Shown: positions 6,965 to 12,021 of the stretch, one piece after another
Layout of the letters: each line of letters begins with the position of its first letter
Numbering within the stretch: the first letter of the stretch is position 1
From: Deltaproteobacteria bacterium
Lineage (GTDB): Bacteria; Desulfobacterota; DSM-4660; Desulfatiglandales; Desulfatiglandaceae
Length of the DNA stretch: 12,021 bases
Direction: 5' to 3'
Assembly (NCBI GenBank): GCA_021159525.1
Contig: JAGHEC010000139.1
Location: forward strand, 1-12,021
Program-made: the position numbers and the translations under genes
The notes under the pieces: model-generated
The model's input: only the letters and a program-made list of their open reading frames with translations
Told to the model about the DNA's origin: nothing
Database searches by the model: none

Positions 6965-7624
6965 ATGATTGTGAGTGCGCATGAAACGCTGCCTTTGTTT
7001 CCAGAACAGGCCGGTGGTCTTGCCGTAGACCCGCTTTTTTACGAGAAGTGGGCACGCAAGGCCGGATATGGATTGGTTGCTGGGGTAGATGAGGCAGGCC
7101 GAGGTCCCCTTGCCGGTCCGGTGGTGGCCGGGGCGGTGATTTTTGGCGGCGATCAGGATCTGTCGGGCATCCGGGATTCCAAACAGATGACCCCAAAAAT
7201 GCGGGAGAAGGCCTTTGGCTTTATTCAGCGTGCGGCCTTGACCACAGGCATCGCGGTTGTTTCACATCAATATATTGATGAATTCAATATCTTGAAAGCC
7301 TCACTCGAGGCCATGTCACGGGCCGTGGCTTATCTTGATCCCCGGCCCGAGATCCTCCTTATTGACGGCATCCATCCGATTCCCGTCGCCATTCCTCAAA
7401 AATGCCTGACAAAAGGCGACCGGATCTGCCGGAGTATTTCTGCTGCCTCCATCCTTGCCAAGGTATACCGGGACAGGATCATGCGGGCCTGGCATCAGAT
7501 GTATCCCGTCTATGATTTTGACAAGAACAAGGGCTATGGAACCGCGCAACACCTTGCGGCATTAAAGGCCCACGGACCTTGTCCGATTCATCGTGTGAGC
7601 TTTAGGCGGGTGGTTCAGGAATAA
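6965..7624 (+). CDS. rnhB: Ribonuclease HII
   Basis: RNase HII cuts RNA in RNA-DNA hybrids and starts removal of single ribonucleotides from DNA. The 219-residue product contains the four acidic metal ligands of the family: Asp42 and Glu43 in AGVDEAGRGPLAGPVVAGAV, Asp134 in LLIDG, and Asp152 in TKGDRICRSISAASILAKVYRDR. DSKQMTPKMRE near residue 71 and KNKGYGT near the C-terminus also match. The ATG at 6965 has a poor ribosome site. A much better one, GGGAGGAGG at 6914-6922, just after the rplS stop, has no usable in-frame start at normal spacing, and a TGA blocks the rnhB frame between them. An in-frame GTG at 6971 is another possible start. The N-terminal extension of about 30 residues before the conserved core is unremarkable. 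Confidence 0.96.
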   Translation: MIVSAHETLPLFPEQAGGLAVDPLFYEKWARKAGYGLVAGVDEAGRGPLAGPVVAGAVIFGGDQDLSGIRDSKQMTPKMREKAFGFIQRAALTTGIAVVSHQYIDEFNILKASLEAMSRAVAYLDPRPEILLIDGIHPIPVAIPQKCLTKGDRICRSISAASILAKVYRDRIMRAWHQMYPVYDFDKNKGYGTAQHLAALKAHGPCPIHRVSFRRVVQE

Positions 7625-7628
7625 ACTG

Positions 7629-7691
7629 CCCTGCCGCAAGGGGCGGGGTACTACAATGAGCGTTTTCCCTTTCTTGGTGCAGCAGGCTGCG
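7629..7691. repeat. REP-like pair of short hairpins after rnhB
   Basis: The first hairpin pairs CCCTGCC (7629-7635) with GGCGGGG (7642-7648) around a 6-nt loop with one G-T pair. Read on the minus strand it is preceded by GTAG, the tetranucleotide placed 5' of the palindrome in REP elements mobilised by RAYT transposases. The second pairs GCAGC (7679-7683) with GCTGC (7686-7690) and is followed by GGGG. Neither has a T-run, so neither is a standard intrinsic terminator. No RAYT gene lies in the window, so the REP label rests on architecture only. Confidence 0.5.
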
Positions 7692-7707
7692 GGGAATCAA
7701 ACCCTAC

Positions 7708-7764
7708 AGATTTCGCATCCCACTTCGAGTGATCAATCCGTGTAATCTGCGAAATCTTCGGATT
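7708..7764. repeat. Inverted repeat with embedded 9-bp periodic AATC repeat
   Basis: AGATTTCGCA (7708-7717) is the exact reverse complement of TGCGAAATCT (7748-7757), 30 nt apart. Within and beside the right arm, AATC recurs at 7735, 7744 and 7753, a strict 9-bp period, and CGGATT (7759-7764) pairs with AATCCG (7735-7740). On the minus strand this reads as successive GATT-N5 units. It overlaps no credible gene and could be a remnant of a dispersed repeat. Confidence 0.55.
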
Positions 7765-7808
7765 AATAAAGACGCGCCAGCCAGGCGGGGTGACGCAACA
7801 CAAAATGG

Positions 7809-7826
7809 TGTTGACGCGCGTCAACA
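7809..7826. promoter_or_regulatory. Perfect 18-bp palindrome, candidate operator upstream of yraN
   Basis: TGTTGACGCGCGTCAACA reads identically on both strands with no mismatch, and ends 24 bp before the yraN ATG. Another TGACGC half-site lies just upstream at about 7791-7796. A dimeric regulator could bind here; none can be named. By rough count a perfect 18-bp palindrome is expected about 0.05 times in 12 kb of random sequence. Confidence 0.45.
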
Positions 7827-7850
7827 GTATTTTTGCTCGGCAAAAGGCGG

Positions 7851-8225
7851 ATGGTTTTGACAAAAGAACGACTTCAATTAGGGGCGCTCGGAGAAGAACT
7901 GGCATACAGAAAAATCAAACGTCTGGGATACCGGCCGATCCTGCGAAATTACCGCTGCCCACTGGGAGAAGTGGATCTCATTGCAAAAGACGGCGACACC
8001 CTCGTGTTTATTGAGATCAAGACCAGGAAGGGGAAGACCGTTAGCTATGCCAAGGAGGCGGTCAATAAAAGAAAACGGCGACAGGTCTCGAAGGTTGCTC
8101 TCTCTTATATGAAATCCAAAAAATGCTGCGATATGAAGGCCCGATTCGATGTGGTCGCCGTCTGTCTGGGCCGGGGGGAGCCCGAGATCGAGGTCATAAA
8201 GAACGCTTTTGACCTAACATATTAG
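7851..8225 (+). CDS. yraN: YraN (UPF0102) family putative nuclease-fold protein
   Basis: The 124-residue product belongs to UPF0102, small proteins with a PD-(D/E)xK nuclease-like fold often encoded next to rnhB or rsmI. A biochemical role is not firmly established. The core GEVDLIAKDGDTLVFIEIKTRK shows the expected acidic and lysine residues (Glu40, Asp42, Glu55, Lys57), preceded by LGALGEELAYRKIKRLGY. The frame is open to a TTG at 7833, but the conserved part begins later. The ATG at 7851 abuts AAAAGGCGG, uncomfortably close, while the TTG at 7857 would have the AGG core at better spacing, so the true start may be six bases downstream. It is separated from rnhB by a 226-bp repeat-rich gap and from rsmI by 3 bp. 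Confidence 0.93.
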   Translation: MVLTKERLQLGALGEELAYRKIKRLGYRPILRNYRCPLGEVDLIAKDGDTLVFIEIKTRKGKTVSYAKEAVNKRKRRQVSKVALSYMKSKKCCDMKARFDVVAVCLGRGEPEIEVIKNAFDLTY

Positions 8226-8228
8226 CCC

Positions 8229-9401
8229 ATGGATGCTCTGCAACATACGGGTGTCGCTACCGATCGGGGCCGGGCTTTTGGGACTCTTTATGTAATATCT
8301 ACGCCAATCGGAAACCTGGAAGACATCACCATCAGGGCCTTGCGTATTCTGAAAAGCGTGGACAGGATTGCCGCGGAGAGCGTGGCTCATACCAGACAAC
8401 TGTGTAAGAGCTATGGAATTGATACGGCCCTGACAAGCTATCATCAACATAACCAGGGTACGAAAACCGGCCAACTCATCGGGTGGTTGAAGTCCGGAAA
8501 GCAACTTGCCCTGGTGACCGATGCCGGGACTCCTGGCATTTCAGATCCGGGGGCCCGGCTGATCAGCCTTGCTGCCGAGAAAGGGATCAAGGTCGTACCT
8601 GTCCCCGGACCATCGGCGCTTGTGGCGGCCCTGTCGGTATCGGGCCTTCAGACAGATCGTTTTTTGTTCTTAGGGTTTTTGTCGAGCAAACCGGGGAAGC
8701 GTAAAAAAGAATTGAATTCCCTGGTCTCCGAGACCCGCACCATGGTCTTTTACGAGGCCCCGCATCGTATTCAGGCGATGCTGGCGGATCTGCAAGAAAT
8801 ATTCGGTGAAAGACAGATGGTGGCGGCAAGGGAGATGACCAAAGTCTTTGAGGAGATATTGCGGGGAACCCCGGCTGATATTTTGGCGTCTCTGACGCCC
8901 GAAAAGATCAAGGGAGAATTTACATTAGTCGTGGCAGGGAGTGAATCCAAACAGGCATGCGCTGGATTGAGCGAAGAGGCCTTGCAACGAATAGACGAAT
9001 TGATCCAGGCCAATCAGATGAGCGTCAAAGATATCGCCGCCCTGATTTCAAAGGAGGCAGGTCTGCCCTATCGTCAAGCATACAGGGCCTGTCTTGAGAA
9101 AAAAAACAAGCTGCGGCAGGAAGGCAGACTGGTTTCCGTAAAAAGGCTCACAGTCAAAAACAGTCTGGGCCTTCACGCCAGATCCGCCGCCAAGATCGTA
9201 ACCTTGGGAAGACAGTACCGTTCCCGGCTCTTTCTCAAGAAAGACGGGGAAGAGGTGGACGGCTCCAGCATACTGTCTATACTGACGCTGTCATGTCCAA
9301 AAGGGACCGAGATGGAAGCGAGGATTGTCGGGGAAGATTCGGAGCTTTTTATGGAACAATTGAGTAAGCTGTTTGAGCAAAAATTCGGGGAAAAGGCATG
9401 A
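8229..9401 (+). CDS. rsmI: RsmI 16S rRNA methyltransferase fused to an HPr phosphocarrier domain
   Basis: One 390-codon frame encodes two complete proteins. Residues about 17-300 are RsmI, which 2'-O-methylates C1402 of 16S rRNA: GTLYVISTPIGNLEDITIRAL, LALVTDAGTPGISDPG, VPVPGPSALVAALSVSG, FLFLGFL, YEAPHRI, and the C-terminal helix motif ISKEAGLPYRQAYRACLE. Residues 301-390 are a full-size HPr: VKNSLGLHARSAAKIV carries His316, equivalent to His15 that accepts phosphate from Enzyme I, and DGSSILSILTL carries Ser347, equivalent to regulatory Ser46; their spacing of 31 residues matches HPr. There is no linker and no stop. A separate HPr start is possible at codon 301, a CTG with AGGAAGG upstream (9118-9124). 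The frame overlaps ptsI by ATGA. The ATG at 8229 lacks a clear ribosome site and lies 3 bp after yraN. The fusion is seen directly; whether the cell makes one or two proteins is not known. Confidence 0.93.
   Translation: MDALQHTGVATDRGRAFGTLYVISTPIGNLEDITIRALRILKSVDRIAAESVAHTRQLCKSYGIDTALTSYHQHNQGTKTGQLIGWLKSGKQLALVTDAGTPGISDPGARLISLAAEKGIKVVPVPGPSALVAALSVSGLQTDRFLFLGFLSSKPGKRKKELNSLVSETRTMVFYEAPHRIQAMLADLQEIFGERQMVAAREMTKVFEEILRGTPADILASLTPEKIKGEFTLVVAGSESKQACAGLSEEALQRIDELIQANQMSVKDIAALISKEAGLPYRQAYRACLEKKNKLRQEGRLVSVKRLTVKNSLGLHARSAAKIVTLGRQYRSRLFLKKDGEEVDGSSILSILTLSCPKGTEMEARIVGEDSELFMEQLSKLFEQKFGEKA
9099..9106 (+). other. A8 homopolymer just before the RsmI-HPr junction
   Basis: Eight consecutive A residues lie within the last codons of the RsmI part. 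Losing one A, by slippage or sequencing error, would shift the reader into a frame ending at the TAA at 9139-9141, giving free RsmI whose stop overlaps the HPr start region. This makes the tract the place to examine when deciding whether the fusion is real. Confidence 0.5.
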
Positions 9402-11182
9402 AATCAGATCGTGCCGCCTCGGCGAAAAAATTGCGGGGGATTCCTGTTTACCCGGACATTGTCATTGGCAAGGCCCACCTGGTAGACCGGTCGCGGACCA
9501 AAATCCTGTATCAGTGTTTTGTGAACGATGAGCATGTGGACCGGGAGGTAGAACGATTTGAGGAGGCCCTTGAGACGGTGGAGGCACAATTCATTTCACT
9601 CAGAAACAAAATGCCGGACACGCTCAAGGATCAGGCCTTTATTCTGGACAGCCACCTTATGATCCTTAAGGACAGCATGCTTCGGGATTCCACCATCGAC
9701 AAGATGCTCGCGGAAAAAATAAATGCCGAGTGGGCCCTGAAAAAGAGCCTGGAGGAAATCCGGAGGGTCTTTGAGCAGATCGACGACGACTATATCAGCA
9801 ATCGCATCAGCGACGTGGAGAATGTCGCTGACCGGCTGCTTCGAACCCTTTCCGGAGATACGCATCACAATCTCAGCGATATCAATCAGCGGGTGATAAT
9901 TGTTGCACATGATCTTTCCCCGGCCGATACCACAGAATTGAATATCGCCAAGGTAATGGGATTTATTACCGATGTGGGCGGCAGGACCTCCCATACCGCC
10001 ATCATGGCACAGGCCCTCGAGATCCCTGCGGTAGTGGGTCTTGAAAATGTTACATCTCTTGTAGAAGACGGCGACCTCCTGATCGTTGATGGAAATTCAG
10101 GGACGGTTGTTGTCAACCCTGAAGACAGCGACATCATCTTCTATCAGGAACGGAAGCTCCAGCTTGAAAAGTACAAATCCAGCATCGCCAGGATGAGTTA
10201 TCTCCCGGCAGAGACCCCTGATGGACACCGGATTGCCATTACCGCGAATATTGAGTTTCTGGAAGAGGTGACGGCCGCCAAAGACTACGGGAGCGAGGGC
10301 ATTGGTCTTTACAGGACCGAATTCCTTTATCTAAGAGGAAAGGGCTTCCCCGACGAAAATGAACTGTTCGAAGATTACCGCGAGGTCGCGGAGATTATGC
10401 GGCCGGCGCCCGTCAGCATCCGCACCCTGGACCTGGGGGGCGATAAATTTACATCGGACATTGCCATATCCGAGGAAAACAATCCCGCCCTCGGTCTGAG
10501 GGCCATACGTTTCTGTCTTCGGGAACCGGAGATATTCAAGACCCAGCTCCGCGCCATTCTCAGGGCAAGCGCCTTCGGCAGAATCCAGATGATGTTCCCA
10601 ATGATATCGGGGCTTCAGGAACTTCTGGACGCAAGGGCGATCCTGGACCAGGTCAGGGACGACCTGGATCGCGAAGGAATCCCCTACGACGCTGACATGG
10701 AAGTGGGCATCATGGTGGAGATCCCGTCTGCGGTTGCCATGGCCGAAATACTGGCCCATTATGTCGATTTTTTCAGCATCGGGACCAATGACCTGATCCA
10801 GTATGCCCTTGCCATTGACCGGGTAAACGAACATGTGGCCTATATGTATCAGCCCTTTCATCCCGCTATCCTCAGGATGGTTCAGCAGGTGGTCAATGCG
10901 GCCAAAAACGCCGGGATCCATGTCTCCCTGTGCGGCGAGATGGCAGGAGATCCCTTGTGCACCTCTATTTTATTGGCAATCGGTCTGGATAGCCTCAGTA
11001 TGAACGCAAGGGCCATCCCTCTTGTCAAGAAGGTGGTGAGGACCATTCCCATGGAGCAGGCCCGCGCTGATCTGGAGCAGATTATGCGGCTCAATACGGC
11101 CAGCGAAGTCAGGGCCTATCTGCTGCGACAAACCCGGAAGATGTTTCCCGAGCTGCAGGAAAGAGGATACCTCCTGGATTGA
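9398..11182 (+). CDS. ptsI: PTS Enzyme I (phosphoenolpyruvate-protein phosphotransferase)
   Basis: Enzyme I takes phosphate from PEP onto a histidine and passes it to HPr, starting the phosphotransferase cascade in the cytosol. The 594-residue length is typical (about 575). The N-terminal phosphohistidine half starts with LRGIPVYPDIVIGKAHLVDR and holds the active-site His199 in GGRTSHTAIMAQALEIPAVVG. The PEP-binding barrel has EGIGLYRTEFLYL, LDLGGDK, NPALGLRAIR, MFPMIS, IGTNDLIQYALAIDR and the catalytic-loop Cys512 in CGEMAGDP. All key residues are present. The ATG at 9398 overlaps the stop of the RsmI-HPr frame by 4 bp, so HPr and Enzyme I are translationally coupled. No sugar-specific EII components are in the window, so the role could be regulatory or could serve transporters encoded elsewhere. 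Confidence 0.98.
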   Translation: MKSDRAASAKKLRGIPVYPDIVIGKAHLVDRSRTKILYQCFVNDEHVDREVERFEEALETVEAQFISLRNKMPDTLKDQAFILDSHLMILKDSMLRDSTIDKMLAEKINAEWALKKSLEEIRRVFEQIDDDYISNRISDVENVADRLLRTLSGDTHHNLSDINQRVIIVAHDLSPADTTELNIAKVMGFITDVGGRTSHTAIMAQALEIPAVVGLENVTSLVEDGDLLIVDGNSGTVVVNPEDSDIIFYQERKLQLEKYKSSIARMSYLPAETPDGHRIAITANIEFLEEVTAAKDYGSEGIGLYRTEFLYLRGKGFPDENELFEDYREVAEIMRPAPVSIRTLDLGGDKFTSDIAISEENNPALGLRAIRFCLREPEIFKTQLRAILRASAFGRIQMMFPMISGLQELLDARAILDQVRDDLDREGIPYDADMEVGIMVEIPSAVAMAEILAHYVDFFSIGTNDLIQYALAIDRVNEHVAYMYQPFHPAILRMVQQVVNAAKNAGIHVSLCGEMAGDPLCTSILLAIGLDSLSMNARAIPLVKKVVRTIPMEQARADLEQIMRLNTASEVRAYLLRQTRKMFPELQERGYLLD

Positions 11183-11305
11183 CAGGCAATGATTGAGTGT
11201 CGAAGAAGCATTCCGAGGGAAGCCCGAGGCCGTTAGACGGGCAATAAACCACAATTTCATGCGCGTGCCTGAGGATCTGATGGCAGGAAAGTGCGCGACG
11301 GGCGA

Positions 11306-11776
11306 ATGATGAGTGCTCCTGATTCAGGTGTGAAAACCGTCTGCCAAAACAAGAAGGCCGGCCATGACTATTATCTGGATGAATTCCTGGAGGCCGGGTT
11401 GGTCCTTGCAGGACCGGAGGTGAAGTCTCTCAGAGAGGGACGGGCCAATCTGGTGGACAGCTACGCCAAGGTAAAACGGGGGGAGGTCTTTTTGTACCAT
11501 ATGCATATATCCCCCTATCCATTTTCCCATGGCCTGGATATGGATCCAACACGGACCCGAAAACTCCTGCTCAAGAAGAGGGAGATCAAGCGCCTCATTG
11601 GGAAGACAGAGACAAAGGGCTATTCCCTGATTCCAACGAAGGTATATTTTAAAAGGGGACGGGCCAAGGTGGAAATCGCCCTGGCAAGGGGAAAGAAAAA
11701 ATTTGATAAGCGGAGGGCCCTGAAAGAAAAAGAACTGAAAAGGGAGATGGAGCAGGCCAGGAAAAAAGGTAATTAG
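11306..11776 (+). CDS. smpB: SsrA-binding protein SmpB
   Basis: SmpB binds tmRNA and brings it to ribosomes stalled on broken mRNAs, starting trans-translation. From the ATG at 11306 the product has 156 residues, close to the usual 150-160. It shows QNKKAGHDYYLDEFLEAGLVLAGPEVKSLREGRANLVDSYA at the N-terminal half, then YHMHISPY, RKLLLKKREIKRL, YFKRGRAKVEIALARGKKKFDKR and a strongly basic C-terminal tail that enters the decoding site. Start choice is uncertain: GTG at 11291 directly follows AGGAAA, while the tandem ATGs at 11306 and 11309 have only a weak site. It follows ptsI after 123 bp containing a 5-bp stem (11222-11226 with 11238-11242) and no evident promoter. No tmRNA gene is visible in the window. 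Confidence 0.95.
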   Translation: MMSAPDSGVKTVCQNKKAGHDYYLDEFLEAGLVLAGPEVKSLREGRANLVDSYAKVKRGEVFLYHMHISPYPFSHGLDMDPTRTRKLLLKKREIKRLIGKTETKGYSLIPTKVYFKRGRAKVEIALARGKKKFDKRRALKEKELKREMEQARKKGN

Positions 11777-11813
11777 TGCCTGAACGAAAACCCGGAAATT
11801 TGCAAGACCCAAC

Positions 11814-11955
11814 GTATCAGCTCAATAATTCGGGGGATAACAGGGAACGTAGTGCCGGGGCAGGATGATTTTCCTTATGCTCCGGGCCTCCGGGCCGGTC
11901 TCTTCAGTGACTTATCTGCGGGAGACACCCGCCTGCCAACGCCAATTGAGCGTTC
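11814..11955 (+). mobile_element. MITE-like element, copy B (about 142 bp), inverted relative to copy A
   Basis: Positions 11814-11891 match the minus-strand copy A (2512-2435) without gaps at about 86% identity, including GTATCA at the end, CTCAATAATT, GGGGGATAAC, TAGTGCCGGGGCAG and GCTCCGGGCCTCC. The other half is more diverged but ends with ATTGAGCGTTC, resembling the other terminus of copy A (reverse complement GAACGCTCAAT against GTAACAGCTCAAT). It contains its own hairpin, GCGGG-AGACA-CCCGC, near 11918-11932. Degenerate direct repeats TTGCAAGAC (11800-11808) and TTGCCAAGAC (11956-11965) flank it, but the left one is 5 bp from the element edge, so this duplication is weaker than for copy A. 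The right boundary is approximate. Confidence 0.7.
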
Positions 11956-12002
11956 TTGCCAAGACTTTCGTCCCGTGGATCTGCGATGGCAGAAGAGGTA
12001 AC

Positions 12003-12021
12003 ATGGGTAACAAGGCAATGG
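12003..12021 (+). CDS. Possible start of a further gene, cut by the window edge
   Basis: An ATG at 12003 follows AGAAGAGG (11991-11998) with 4-nt spacing and opens MGNKAM before the edge. An overlapping ATG at 11986 in another frame is also open to the end. Six codons are too few to identify a product, so this rests on the ribosome site alone. Confidence 0.25.

Noticed and set aside
7629..7660. Intrinsic terminator after rnhB
   Set aside because: The stem is G/C-rich but is followed by TACTACAATG rather than a T-run.
7651..7905. 84-codon minus-strand open frame
   Set aside because: It covers the repeat island and the yraN start and has no domain signature; probably spurious translation of repeat DNA.
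11800..11965. TTGCAAGAC / TTGCCAAGAC as a clean target-site duplication of copy B
   Set aside because: One indel, and the left copy is 5 bp from the element edge; noted as weak rather than claimed.
11777..12021. tmRNA (ssrA) or tRNA gene next to smpB
   Set aside because: No tmRNA 5' or 3' consensus, no tRNA cloverleaf or T-loop signature seen by eye in this stretch.

Overview
The window looks like part of a chromosome from a Desulfobacterota (delta-proteobacterial) lineage such as the Desulfobacterales. This is inferred from gene order, protein character and moderately high GC; there is no rRNA gene or taxon-specific marker to prove it. It is a housekeeping region dominated by translation and protein-export genes, with some accessory repeat DNA in the gaps.

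Layout. Positions 1-2114 are on the minus strand: a nucleoside phosphorylase-family gene followed 21 bp later by ligA (NAD+-dependent DNA ligase), whose 3' part runs off the left edge. Positions 2115-2738 form a divergent intergenic region. It holds a minus-strand promoter candidate, a G/C hairpin, a 128-bp MITE-like element with terminal inverted repeats and an exact 8-9 bp target-site duplication, and an AT-rich stretch with a sigma-70-like promoter. From 2739 to 11776 everything reads rightward: ffh, rpsP, khpA, rimM, trmD, a SPOUT RNA methyltransferase, rplS and rnhB. A 226-bp repeat-rich gap follows (REP-like hairpins, a 9-bp periodic repeat, a perfect 18-bp palindrome), then yraN, an rsmI gene fused in frame to a complete HPr domain, ptsI and smpB. 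Past smpB a second, inverted copy of the MITE-like element appears, then possibly the start of another gene cut by the right edge.

How it works together. ffh is the protein-targeting GTPase. rpsP, rimM, trmD, rplS, khpA and rsmI make or mature the ribosome and tRNA, and smpB rescues stalled ribosomes. HPr and Enzyme I are the general phosphotransfer proteins of the PEP:sugar phosphotransferase system, and here they sit inside a translation cluster with no sugar permease nearby. The most unusual item is the RsmI-HPr polypeptide: a 16S rRNA methyltransferase carrying the phosphocarrier that the next gene, Enzyme I, phosphorylates. Both HPr phosphorylation sites, His15-like and Ser46-like, are intact. 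The second notable item is the inverted pair of MITE-like elements that flanks the rightward block.
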